A program made the translations under genes and the position numbers. This document shows, in pieces, positions 18,512-26,779 of a stretch of DNA of 64,000 nt. The stretch covers positions 868,001 to 932,000 of the forward strand of contig NC_016627.1 in the NCBI RefSeq assembly GCF_000237085.1. The letters run 5' to 3'. Origin of the DNA: Acetivibrio clariflavus DSM 19732. GTDB lineage: Bacteria; Bacillota; Clostridia; Acetivibrionales; Acetivibrionaceae. Below the pieces are notes generated by a model. That model made no database searches, was not told where the DNA came from, and saw only the letters and a program-made list of their open reading frames with translations. Every line of letters starts with the position of its first letter. The stretch's first letter is position 1.

Positions 18512-18545
18512 GGTCTATCGGATATTTTCCGATAGACCTTTTTCT
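18512..18545 (+). terminator. Terminator after agrBD
   Basis: An 11-bp perfect stem (GGTCTATCGGA at 18512-18522, TCCGATAGACC at 18528-18538) with a 5-nt loop is followed by TTTTTCTAT. Confidence 0.9.
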
Positions 18546-18548
18546 ATC

Positions 18549-18807
18549 ATAAAAAATACATTCATAATTTTGGTCAAATCGTTGAGCGTCAGAAAGACGG
18601 TAATGATATTGAAGAGCAAAAAATAAAAGAAGATCTACAGATGTTTGGTAATATGGTTATGAGTATATCAATGAAATATCTAAAGAATCAAGCTGACGCA
18701 GAAAATATAACCCAGGAAGCGTTCTTAAACTTTTCCTAAGCAGTAAAGAATTCAGAAGCTTAAAGTGTAAAAAAGCATTGCTTATGAGTGTAACAAAAAA
18801 TCTTTGA
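18549..18807 (+). pseudogene. Remnant of an ECF-type sigma factor
   Basis: One frame reads NMVMSISMKYLKNQADAENI followed by TQEAFL and a stop at 18739. This is sigma-70 region 2 with the usual DAEDVTQEAFL pattern. A second frame continues with KEFRSLKCKKALLMSVTKNL and a stop at 18805-18807, matching the next part of the family. There is no start codon, and regions 3-4 are missing. It is a dead fragment. Confidence 0.7.
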
Positions 18808-18849
18808 AAGATTATTTAAAGTCAGCATTCGAACACTAAAAACGCTAAG

Positions 18850-18945
18850 AATCAGTATACCCACTAATCCTGGAAGTTTCAACTTTGTAAAGATGGCATT
18901 CGCCAGTAATCCAAGTATTATCATAATAGCTAAGCTTGTAAGCAT
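18850..18945 (-). pseudogene. N-terminal remnant of a cation:proton antiporter
   Basis: On the minus strand, MLTSLAIMIILGLLANAIFT and KLKLPGLVGILI match the first membrane helix of CPA-type Na+/H+ antiporters, where KLxLPGLxG is typical. After about 32 residues the homology stops at the junction with the sigma-factor remnant. Confidence 0.55.
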
Positions 18946-18982
18946 AGATATTATCCTATTTGCTTATATAAAATAAAAATTC

Positions 18983-19038
18983 CGGAGTGTCGAGCTACTC
19001 CGTTTTGACCTCTTTTACTTCGTTCAAAAGAGGTCAAA
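18983..19038. terminator. Two adjacent hairpins downstream of the gene remnants
   Basis: CGGAGT/ACTCCG (18983-18988, 18997-19002) is followed by a 13-bp perfect stem (TTTGACCTCTTTT at 19004-19016, AAAAGAGGTCAAA at 19026-19038). This may be a relict terminator. No gene lies between here and the ABC transporter start at 19216. Confidence 0.5.
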
Positions 19039-19215
19039 TGTTCAAGCACGCAAAACGGATATTTTTAGCATACCAGATAAGCTTACACGTAATTAATACG
19101 GTAAACATCTTTCATAAAAAAATCCCAAAAGATTTTTTAAAAGCTTTATAGATTCTTTATAATTTTCATCTAAATTATTTATCAAAGATAATAATTTGAT
19201 GAGAGGATGGAAAAA

Positions 19216-19911
19216 ATGGCAGAGTTGATACTTGAAACAAGGAATTTGAAAAAATACTACGGAAATCAGCTTGCTGTAAAAGACGTTTCATTGAAGATTC
19301 CCAAAGGAACCGTATATGGACTTCTTGGCCCTAATGGAGCCGGAAAGTCTACAACACTAAAGATGATAACAGGTTTGATGAAGCCGAGTGAAGGCGAGAT
19401 TATCGCCTTTGGCGAACCATGGCAGCGAAAACATCTTTTGCGGATAGGTTCGCTTATCGAAACACCGGCATTGTACGGTAATCTGACAGCAGAAGAAAAT
19501 CTATTGGTGCATACAAAGCTTATGGGAATACAGAGAGAAAAGATTTATGAAGTTCTTGAGTTGGTAGATTTAAAAAATACCGGAAAAAAACTTGCTTCTA
19601 AGTTTTCAATGGGAATGAAGCAGAGGTTGGGAATTGCGATAGCACTTATTGGCGACCCTGAGTTGTTGATTCTTGATGAACCAACCAATGGCCTTGATCC
19701 GGTCGGAATTCAGGAGTTAAGAGATTTAATTTGCTCTTTCCCAAAAAGAGGGATTACAGTGCTTCTTTCAAGCCATATATTATCTGAAGTTTCTCAAATT
19801 GTCGATAATATAGGCATTATAAGCGAAGGCATACTCAAATACCAAGGTAGGATAAATCCTGACGAAAATCTTGAGAAATTGTTTATGAGAGTTGTAAAGG
19901 GGGAGAATTAA
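19216..19911 (+). CDS. ABC transporter ATP-binding protein, lantibiotic-immunity/BcrA type
   Basis: ATPase subunit of a three-gene ABC system. Walker A GPNGAGKST, signature FSMGMKQRLGIAIA, Walker B LLILDEPTNGLDPVG and switch LSSHILSEV are all present. The LIETPALYGNLTAEENL block is typical of the BcrA/LanF/MutF group. ATG 19216 has AGAGG nine bases upstream; an ATG at 19207 is also possible but too close to that site. It precedes two permeases with 1-2 nt spacing. The system probably expels lantibiotic-like or bacitracin-like peptides from the membrane. Confidence 0.9.
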   Translation: MAELILETRNLKKYYGNQLAVKDVSLKIPKGTVYGLLGPNGAGKSTTLKMITGLMKPSEGEIIAFGEPWQRKHLLRIGSLIETPALYGNLTAEENLLVHTKLMGIQREKIYEVLELVDLKNTGKKLASKFSMGMKQRLGIAIALIGDPELLILDEPTNGLDPVGIQELRDLICSFPKRGITVLLSSHILSEVSQIVDNIGIISEGILKYQGRINPDENLEKLFMRVVKGEN

Positions 19912-19912
19912 G

Positions 19913-20671
19913 ATGATCGATATGGTAAAATCAGAATTACTAAAATATAAAAGAACTTTTATGAGAAAATTAATTGTTTTTGCCCCTTTGTTTTTTGTAT
20001 TATATGCAATACCTCAGAAGCTATATATACCTGCTGATTTCATTCATCCATGGTATCTTCTTATAGATTTGGTCTATAACTGGTGGCCTGTAATCTTTAT
20101 TCCCCTTGGCATGGCATTATTTGCAGCATTGATTGAATCGCAGGAAAAAAAGGCCGGAAATTATCGGGGGTTGCGTGCACATAATATTTCTCCGGCTTCC
20201 ATATGGATATCTAAAATAATAGTCATGGCAGGGCATACCTTTCTTACCACAATAGTTCTTATCATTGCAATATTGCTCTGTGGTTTTATAACAGCCGGAG
20301 GAACAATTCCATGGCTTGAGCTGTTTGCCGGAGCATTTGTTATATGGCTGGTATCTCTTCCGTTAATACCGATACAATTATGTGCTGCAACCTGGAAGGG
20401 AACGTTCTTTAGCATGGCAATAGGTTTTATAGGACTCATTGCCGGTGTTTTGGCAGCACCAAAATCCTATTGGCTATATGTGCCATGGAGTTGGGCTACA
20501 AGACTTATGTGTCCAATTATAGGTGTGCACCCTAACGGTACTTTATTAAGTGCATCAGACCCGCTTAGAGATATTTCTGTAATACCAAAAGGGATTATGA
20601 TGTCCGTTGTAGTATTTATACTATTTACAATGATTACTTCCGTCTGGTTTACCGGAAGGGAGGTAAAATAG
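19913..20671 (+). CDS. Lantibiotic-immunity-type ABC permease, MutE/EpiE-like
   Basis: A 252-residue membrane protein with about six helices. It starts with the MVKSELLKYKRTFMRKL cytoplasmic tip typical of LanE subunits, and YRGLRAHNISPASIWISKI is a family block. It begins 1 nt after the ATPase stop and overlaps the next permease by 1 nt, so the subunits are translationally coupled. Confidence 0.85.
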   Translation: MIDMVKSELLKYKRTFMRKLIVFAPLFFVLYAIPQKLYIPADFIHPWYLLIDLVYNWWPVIFIPLGMALFAALIESQEKKAGNYRGLRAHNISPASIWISKIIVMAGHTFLTTIVLIIAILLCGFITAGGTIPWLELFAGAFVIWLVSLPLIPIQLCAATWKGTFFSMAIGFIGLIAGVLAAPKSYWLYVPWSWATRLMCPIIGVHPNGTLLSASDPLRDISVIPKGIMMSVVVFILFTMITSVWFTGREVK

Positions 20672-21447
20672 TGAAAATATTGGCATCTGAATGGATTAAA
20701 ACCCGGCGAACTCCCATAAGGTGGATTGTATTTTTAGCACCGCTTATTTTTGCAGCTTTTGTTATCGGATATTATTCATTGAGAACAATATCGACAGATA
20801 TTCAAGCATCAATCTATCAAGTATTTTTTGGAGTTTGGACAACAATAATCATACCTTTTGGCTCGGGATTAATACCCGGTCTTATGATACAGCAGGAAGA
20901 ATCGGCAGGCGGCTTTAATGGCCTTCTTGGAAGTAAATCACCACGACAAAAGTTGTATCTTGGAAAACTTACAATTCTTATTCTATCAGCTACAGGAAGT
21001 ATTATGGCTGCTACAATATTACTTGTGCTTGGATTTAATGTTTTGCTAAAGCTACCAATATCATGGCCCATTTTCATTGCAGGTGCAATTATGGCGGCCA
21101 TTGGAACAATTCCATTACTGGCAATTTACTTGTGGATAAGCTTTGCTTGGGGAATGGGGGCGTCGATAGGAATTGGCGGAGCAGGGCTATTAATAGCTGT
21201 ACTAATGGGTACAAGTCTTGGAGATGAAGTATGGCGGTTTGTGCCATGGGCATGGCCAATAAGATTATCAATGCTTCCGGGGGTATACTTAATATATGAG
21301 CCGGGCAAGGATATCCTAACGAATACCGGTCTTATAATCAATCAAGCCATTATTGGCATTATGATATCCCTTATGTTTTTTTCAGTTGTGTTGTTCGGAG
21401 GACTGCATTGGTTTAAAAGTTGGGAAGGAAGAAAAGAATATGAATAA
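20671..21447 (+). CDS. Lantibiotic-immunity-type ABC permease, MutG-like
   Basis: A 258-residue second permease, with start SEWIKTRRTPIRWIVFLAPL and QQEESAGGFNGLLGSKSPRQ as family blocks. About six membrane helices. The GTG start overlaps the preceding TAG by one base. It should pair with the MutE-like subunit to form the channel. The response regulator gene follows 23 nt downstream. Confidence 0.85.
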   Translation: MKILASEWIKTRRTPIRWIVFLAPLIFAAFVIGYYSLRTISTDIQASIYQVFFGVWTTIIIPFGSGLIPGLMIQQEESAGGFNGLLGSKSPRQKLYLGKLTILILSATGSIMAATILLVLGFNVLLKLPISWPIFIAGAIMAAIGTIPLLAIYLWISFAWGMGASIGIGGAGLLIAVLMGTSLGDEVWRFVPWAWPIRLSMLPGVYLIYEPGKDILTNTGLIINQAIIGIMISLMFFSVVLFGGLHWFKSWEGRKEYE

Positions 21448-21470
21448 AAGGTACGAAAAGAGGTTATTTG

Positions 21471-22163
21471 ATGAGCAGAATTCTGATTATAGATGATGAA
21501 AAGGAGCTTGTAATGTTACTTGAAGATGAACTCAAAGCCAGAGGTCATGAAGTAATGGTTGCTTATGATGGGGAGGAGGGAATCAAGCTTTCCAAAAAGC
21601 AACCGGATCTTGTCCTATTGGATATTATGATGCCCGGTATGGATGGCTTTGAGGTTTGCCGTTCTATCCGTGATGAAGTATTATGTCCCATTATCTTTTT
21701 GAGTGCAAAGCAGTCTGAAATTGACAAAATTAAGGGTTTAAATCTGGGAGGAGATGATTATATAACCAAACCTTTCGGACTGCGTGAGCTTATGGCAAGG
21801 ATTGATGCCAATTTAAGGCGTGAGAAGAGGGCTCAATATATTAGTACTGAAAATAAGAGAACAAGGCTGTATTTCGGAAAGCTCAATTTAGATTTAAAGG
21901 AGCGTACTGTTAAAATAGATGGTAAGCCTATTGCACTGACAAAAAGGGAATATGATATTATTGAGCTTCTTGCTACACACTCAGGACAGGTCTTTTCGCG
22001 GGAACATATCTATGAAAAAATTTGGGGCTATGATGCTGAGGGAGATTCCTCAACTGTGGTTGAGCATGTAAAAAAAATCCGTGCGAAATTAACAGCTGCC
22101 GATCCTTCCGTCGAGTACATTTCTACAGTATGGGGCATCGGTTATAAGTGGAACAAAATCTAG
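21471..22163 (+). CDS. OmpR/PhoB-family response regulator
   Basis: A two-domain DNA-binding regulator. The receiver domain has acidic pocket IDDEKE, phospho-acceptor Asp in VLLDIMMPGMDGFE (about residue 52) and Lys in TKPFGLREL. The winged-helix C-terminus has LTKREYDIIELLATHSG and VWGIGYKWN. ATG 21471 follows AAGAGG. By position it most likely controls the ABC transporter genes in response to the adjacent kinase, as in CprRK/NsrRK-type antimicrobial-peptide defence. Confidence 0.92.
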   Translation: MSRILIIDDEKELVMLLEDELKARGHEVMVAYDGEEGIKLSKKQPDLVLLDIMMPGMDGFEVCRSIRDEVLCPIIFLSAKQSEIDKIKGLNLGGDDYITKPFGLRELMARIDANLRREKRAQYISTENKRTRLYFGKLNLDLKERTVKIDGKPIALTKREYDIIELLATHSGQVFSREHIYEKIWGYDAEGDSSTVVEHVKKIRAKLTAADPSVEYISTVWGIGYKWNKI

Positions 22164-22183
22164 GACGGGAGGAAACTTTAAAT

Positions 22184-23614
22184 ATGAAAAATAGACCGCT
22201 TATAACTCAATTTAGGATTTCCTTTGCATTGATTGTATTGTCAAGCATAGCGGCAACAGTTATAACCTACATTCTTGCTGCCGTTTTATATATCAATGCT
22301 GAGTATAAAGTTATTTATCCGGCCAATTATTATGAAAAGCAAATTCCCGGGATTGAGGAATATATCCGGCGGAATAATACCAAATTGCTTATGCCGTCTT
22401 TTCAAAGCAATTTGGAAAAAATTGTTCCGGATAGCGGAATAGGTTATCAAATTGTGGATGCAGAAGGTAAAATATTATACGGAACAATTAAGGAAAAAAT
22501 TATACAAAACCGTGATGAGTTATATGAAAAGATTAATACAAGTGTGGGGAGGCAAGGGAGTTATGTTCGGATAGTGCCCATCATTGAAAAGGAAGGCAGA
22601 ATATCCGGGGCTGTATTGCTTTCTTATCAGGTCAAAGCGACTTATACAGACAGTTCTGCCAAGTGGTGGTTGATGCCTTTAATAATTCTTGCTCTTTTTT
22701 CGCCCTTTATATATATTGTTATTTTTACGTTTGTGTTTTCAAAGATTTTTACCGACAATATTAACAAGCCGCTAAAGTTATTGATGGATGCGTCAAGAAA
22801 GATTAGGGAGAAAGATCTTGATTTTGAAATCAATTACTCTTCAGAAAATGAATTGGGCAAGCTCTGTAATGCTTTTTCCGAAATGAAAGATGAATTAAAG
22901 AACTCTCTGTCTACACAGTGGAAGTTGGAACAGGAGCGGATAGAAATGGTTGAGGCCTTGGCTCATGACCTTAAAACGCCGCTTTCAATAATACAAGGAT
23001 ATTCTGAGGCCCTTATTGATTCTTATACTGAAGGAGATGAGCGATTACACAGATACCTTGCAACTATTTTGGAAAATGCCCAAAAAGGAACGAAACTTGT
23101 GCAGCAAATGCAATACACATCGGAAGTGGAGAGAAGTGCTGCACAGCTTAATCTTACAGTCGTGGATATTCCATCATTTATAGAAAGAAAAGTGAGTCAT
23201 TACCAATTGTTGGCGTCAGAAAAGAAAATTAGAATCACAACACAGATACAGGGAGAAGCACACAAACCGATTTCTATTGATGAAGAAAAGTTGGAGCGGA
23301 TACTCGATAATGTTGTGTCCAACAGCCTGCAATATACACCGGGGGGAGGAAGTATTCAAATATCTGTAAAAATGGAACCGGAAAGAGTATTTTATGAAAT
23401 TATCGATTCGGGTATTGGTTTTAGCAAAACAGATATTGAGAAGGTTTTCAGGAAGTTTTATCGAGGTGACCGGGCCAGAAGCACCGACGGACATTCCGGT
23501 CTTGGTTTGTATGTCGCAAAACAATTGGTTGAACAACTGGGTGGTTCCATAGAAGTATATAATACCGCTACTGGAGGAGCCGGTGTGAAATTTTGGCATA
23601 AAGTGTTTGGCTGA
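22184..23614 (+). CDS. Sensor histidine kinase with HAMP domain
   Basis: A 476-residue kinase. Membrane helix 1 lies near residues 12-40 and helix 2 near 160-185, with an extracytoplasmic domain of about 120 residues between. HAMP and the dimerisation/phospho-acceptor motif LAHDLKTPLSIIQGYSEALI follow. The ATPase domain has N box DNVVSNSLQYTPGG, DSGIGF and GHSGLGLYVAKQLVE. ATG 22184 has GGGAGG upstream; the sensor size differs from the short loop-type BceS kinases. Partner of the regulator at 21471. Confidence 0.92.
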   Translation: MKNRPLITQFRISFALIVLSSIAATVITYILAAVLYINAEYKVIYPANYYEKQIPGIEEYIRRNNTKLLMPSFQSNLEKIVPDSGIGYQIVDAEGKILYGTIKEKIIQNRDELYEKINTSVGRQGSYVRIVPIIEKEGRISGAVLLSYQVKATYTDSSAKWWLMPLIILALFSPFIYIVIFTFVFSKIFTDNINKPLKLLMDASRKIREKDLDFEINYSSENELGKLCNAFSEMKDELKNSLSTQWKLEQERIEMVEALAHDLKTPLSIIQGYSEALIDSYTEGDERLHRYLATILENAQKGTKLVQQMQYTSEVERSAAQLNLTVVDIPSFIERKVSHYQLLASEKKIRITTQIQGEAHKPISIDEEKLERILDNVVSNSLQYTPGGGSIQISVKMEPERVFYEIIDSGIGFSKTDIEKVFRKFYRGDRARSTDGHSGLGLYVAKQLVEQLGGSIEVYNTATGGAGVKFWHKVFG

Positions 23615-23646
23615 TAGTAAAGTAAAAAAGCAGAATTAGACCATAA

Positions 23647-23690
23647 CAAAAACGCTATTTGTTTTTTGAAACTCAATGGCGCTTTTGTCT
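23647..23690 (+). terminator. Probable terminator after the kinase gene
   Basis: Imperfect arms CAAAAACGCTATT (23647-23659) and AATGGCGCTTTTG (23674-23686). Confidence 0.45.
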
Positions 23691-23800
23691 GGCTAAAACT
23701 AATATAGTAATGATCTATTGGTATCAGCAGAGAATATTTTCTTTTTATTAATATAATTTTGTTTTTCTGATTATAGCAGTAAATTGTATACGTTATAACA

Positions 23801-24802
23801 CTATAATAATACTTTGCTATATATTTCTATCATTAATTCTTCCACACGCTTGTAATCCGGTTCATCGGGAAGGGGGGTATTTTCGGCGGCTGTTTTGAAC
23901 CTTTGCTCATACTCGTCCACCATTTCAAATATATCGCTGTACTTATATTTACCGTTACGTATATCAAGGAATAATTCACGTTCTTTTTCTCTAAAGGTAT
24001 TGATTCCTTTACCCTCAAGGACTTCTGTGCCGGTAATCAAAAGCCGTATTAAATGCATTGCGTGCTTGTTAAGGTGAAGTTCATCCTTTTTACTGTTTCT
24101 GTGATTCAGTTTGGAGTAATCCTTTACAATGTTACTCATTTCTGCGTAGATATTTTTAAAGTCTCTTAAGGGATAATGCTTGAGGTTAATATCGATAAAT
24201 ATCTCCGTGTCCATATCTTCTCTATCCGATTCATCAATATAAAGATGGATTTCACTACCGGTAAAGCTCTTATAGGTACGTTTCAAGTGCTCCATTTGTC
24301 CTAAAATACTGTTAAGAATGTGTTTTTCCTTTTCAGCTTGAGGATAACTATCCCTTGCAAGGGCATTTTGCAGCCTCCTGAGCTGTGCAGTTGCATAATT
24401 GCCGAAACTATGAATAACTCTTTTGGATAAGAATAAATCGACATTATCCCTTAGAAGTTTTCCCTCTTTTGTTATTACAAAGAGGTGTTCAGGCTTTGTA
24501 CCCAAGATTTCCAAAACGTTTGGGTTGCAATTAAGGCACAGAGAAATAAACTTTTTGAGTCCGTAAATTACAGTGTCTGTAGCTCTATCTTCAAACTGCT
24601 CAAAACTTGATAATCCCATAATATCTTGCTTTCTTTCAATGGTGACACCTCTGATATCAATATCGCTGGTACCGACATTTGTACCGTAGGCAACTGAGCC
24701 GGCTGCGGTAAGTATTAAAATATTACTTCCAAGATGCGGATCTGTCCTTAAGAAATCATAATCACTTGAATTCAATTTATCTTTTATGTATTGTATATCC
24801 AT
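23801..24802 (-). CDS. RlaP-like nucleotidyltransferase (PF10127, DNA polymerase beta superfamily)
   Basis: A 333-residue protein with a nucleotidyltransferase active site near its N-terminus: GSVAYGTNVGTSDIDIRG, with G35-S36 and metal ligands Asp47 and Asp49. The remainder is helical, with the family blocks FISLCLNCNPNVLEIL and KHAMHLIRLLITGTEVL. PF10127 proteins are predicted nucleotidyltransferases linked by genome context to RNA ligases and RNA repair. The substrate is unknown. Start ATG has AGGAGGACAC upstream, immediately after the stop of a 23-codon ORF. Confidence 0.82.
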   Translation of the reverse strand: MDIQYIKDKLNSSDYDFLRTDPHLGSNILILTAAGSVAYGTNVGTSDIDIRGVTIERKQDIMGLSSFEQFEDRATDTVIYGLKKFISLCLNCNPNVLEILGTKPEHLFVITKEGKLLRDNVDLFLSKRVIHSFGNYATAQLRRLQNALARDSYPQAEKEKHILNSILGQMEHLKRTYKSFTGSEIHLYIDESDREDMDTEIFIDINLKHYPLRDFKNIYAEMSNIVKDYSKLNHRNSKKDELHLNKHAMHLIRLLITGTEVLEGKGINTFREKERELFLDIRNGKYKYSDIFEMVDEYEQRFKTAAENTPLPDEPDYKRVEELMIEIYSKVLL

Positions 24803-24811
24803 GTGTCCTCC

Positions 24812-24883
24812 TTACAGATACTTAAGAGCATTGGTTAAAAGAAATGTTTTTGTACTAAGATTGTTAAATGTAAAATCTCTCAT
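24812..24883 (-). CDS. Possible 23-residue leader peptide upstream of the RlaP-like gene
   Basis: MRDFTFNNLSTKTFLLTNAL (plus KYL) has a good AGGAGAG ribosome site seven bases ahead. Its TAA stop abuts the ribosome site of the nucleotidyltransferase gene. It could be a coupling leader or the stub of a deleted gene. No homologue is recognised. Confidence 0.4.
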   Translation of the reverse strand: MRDFTFNNLSTKTFLLTNALKYL

Positions 24884-25227
24884 ATATATCTCTCCTAAAT
24901 TGGTTGTACGCTAAATTATACCATACCGATAATTTAAATAATAATGAAAATTTATTGTAAATTGGCTTTGTAAGAAATTGTTTATATAAAATTTTTGCCC
25001 TGAAGTTAATTTGATACAAATTATATCAGTAGATTGAAATGATTAGTATTTTTTAATATTCAGTAGTTTATATTGACAAGCGATGGAATAAAGAATGATA
25101 ATGTTTATATACGGTACGAAAATTTAAATAGTTCTCCAATAATTTAAATTCGATTATATTTCCGGTGTTGTCAAAAATTATGTTTATATAAATTACATTT
25201 TAACTAATTATGAGAGGAAATAGGGGT
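24884..25227. other. Divergent intergenic region with promoter for the repeat lipoprotein
   Basis: TTGACA (25073-25078), an 18-nt spacer and GATAAT (25097-25102) form a sigma-A-type promoter pointing at the lipoprotein gene. The rest is AT-rich with no other feature seen. Confidence 0.5.
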
Positions 25228-26187
25228 ATGAAAAACATATTGGTTTTATTCTTTACAACATTTATTTTGGCATTCACAATTGGATGTGCAAATTCAGATA
25301 AATATTTAATAAATCGTTTAGCAGCTCAAGATAGCATTGAATTCGATACTTCATCTGAAGAGAATAAAAGCGAAAAAGATGAAATGGAAGTTAATGTTGT
25401 CGACATTAGGGATGGCAGCAGTATTGATACAGCAAGGTTTGTTATTGTGGACCTTAATAAAGAGTTTAGCATATCAAAAGAGAACAATACAATAACAAAC
25501 ATACCTTATAAAGACGTGTCAAAGGCCAGTGATTATCCGTATGGGTATACAACAATTACATACGCTGACGGCTATTATCCTAAAATTGACCATAACTTCA
25601 AATTTACATCAAGGGGAGGTTCAAAATTAACTATAGAACTTACCCCAATTGATAAGGCGGATGATAAATCTTTTACTGAAGTATTTCACATAAGCAGTGA
25701 TGTTGAAATGGTTGAATTTTTGAACCATTATAATTTAGTACAATATGGTGATTATCTAAAATCCCGGGATGTGCCGGATTTAACAACTCGAGCTTCTGAG
25801 ATGGACAGAGGAAATAGCGGATTGAAAGTAAATGCTGTAAATATTAAAGATGGCAGAAGTATTGATGCTGCAAGATTTATTATCATTGATCTTAATAAAG
25901 AGTTTTATATAGCTGAAGGAAATAACATAATAGCTGAAGTACCTTATAAAGAAGTGCTAAAGGCCGGTTATTATCCTTATAGATATACCACAATTACATA
26001 TGCTGACGGCTATTATCCGAGAATTGACCATAACTTGAAATTAACATCAGAAGGAGAAGGTAGTGAGTTAACCATAGAGCTTACTCCAATTGGAGAATTT
26101 GATAACAGCTCGTTTAATGAAATATTTCACGAAAGTAATGAGTCTGAAATGACTGAGTTTTTAAGATATTACAATTTTACTGATTGA
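25228..26187 (+). CDS. Putative lipoprotein with two tandem repeats
   Basis: A 319-residue protein of unknown function. The N-terminus MKNILVLFFTTFILAFTIGC resembles a lipoprotein signal with Cys20 as the lipidation site (TIGC, a weak lipobox). Two repeats of about 115 residues follow, roughly 60-175 and 205-319. Each holds DxNKEF, a VPYK or IPYK block, YTTITYADGYYP, IDHN and LTIELTPI. The repeats are clearly homologous but diverged. I chose ATG 25228 over 25210 because it starts the signal peptide. No domain name can be given; the repeat may bind a surface ligand. Confidence 0.7.
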   Translation: MKNILVLFFTTFILAFTIGCANSDKYLINRLAAQDSIEFDTSSEENKSEKDEMEVNVVDIRDGSSIDTARFVIVDLNKEFSISKENNTITNIPYKDVSKASDYPYGYTTITYADGYYPKIDHNFKFTSRGGSKLTIELTPIDKADDKSFTEVFHISSDVEMVEFLNHYNLVQYGDYLKSRDVPDLTTRASEMDRGNSGLKVNAVNIKDGRSIDAARFIIIDLNKEFYIAEGNNIIAEVPYKEVLKAGYYPYRYTTITYADGYYPRIDHNLKLTSEGEGSELTIELTPIGEFDNSSFNEIFHESNESEMTEFLRYYNFTD

Positions 26188-26277
26188 TATATGTATTGTG
26201 AAAAGTATATCTGTTGATTTAAAACTTATCATGTTTCAAATAGAATCAAGTAAAAAAATGTGAGGAAGAATAACAGA

Positions 26278-26685
26278 ATGGATATATGGGATAAATTGTA
26301 CAGGGAAGCATTAAAAGTTCAAAAGAGCAGAACCGTCTCGCCTTTTATTGATGCTGGAAGTGTGGCTGCGGCAATTCTGACCAAAGCCGGAAATATATAT
26401 GTTGGAGTTTGCATTGATACTGCATCGGGATTAGGGATGTGTGCAGAGAGAAATGCAATGGCTAATATGATTACACACGGTGAAAGACAGATTGACAAGG
26501 TAGTGGCAGTTATACCGGATGGCAGAGTAGGAGCACCATGTGGAGCCTGCAGAGAATTCATGATGCAGCTTGACAAAAATAGCGGCGATATCGAAATTCT
26601 TCTTGATCTGGAAAGTAAAAAAGTCGTAACTTTAAAGGAACTTGTTCCCAACTGGTGGGGATATGACAGATTTAAGGAAATATAA
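26278..26685 (+). CDS. Cytidine deaminase-family protein
   Basis: A 135-residue zinc-dependent nucleoside deaminase. The active site is visible: CAERNAM (zinc ligand Cys55, proton shuttle Glu57) and PCGACREF (Cys88, Cys91). This three-cysteine arrangement is typical of tetrameric cytidine deaminases; blasticidin-S-deaminase-like members share it. The C-terminus LVPNWWGYDRFKEI is shorter than in E. coli Cdd. ATG 26278 lies downstream of TGAGGAAG. Probably pyrimidine salvage. Confidence 0.85.
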   Translation: MDIWDKLYREALKVQKSRTVSPFIDAGSVAAAILTKAGNIYVGVCIDTASGLGMCAERNAMANMITHGERQIDKVVAVIPDGRVGAPCGACREFMMQLDKNSGDIEILLDLESKKVVTLKELVPNWWGYDRFKEI

Positions 26686-26690
26686 AAAAT

Positions 26691-26734
26691 TCTTTTCCGA
26701 TAAGAGTTTTTTATTCTGTTCTTATCGGAAAAGA
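26691..26734. terminator. Bidirectional terminator
   Basis: A 15-bp perfect stem (TCTTTTCCGATAAGA at 26691-26705, TCTTATCGGAAAAGA at 26720-26734) lies between the convergent deaminase and siroheme reductase genes. Confidence 0.85.
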
Positions 26735-26779
26735 GTTGCATTCGAAAATAAATAAACCCGGATTAGAAGCCTGCATGAT

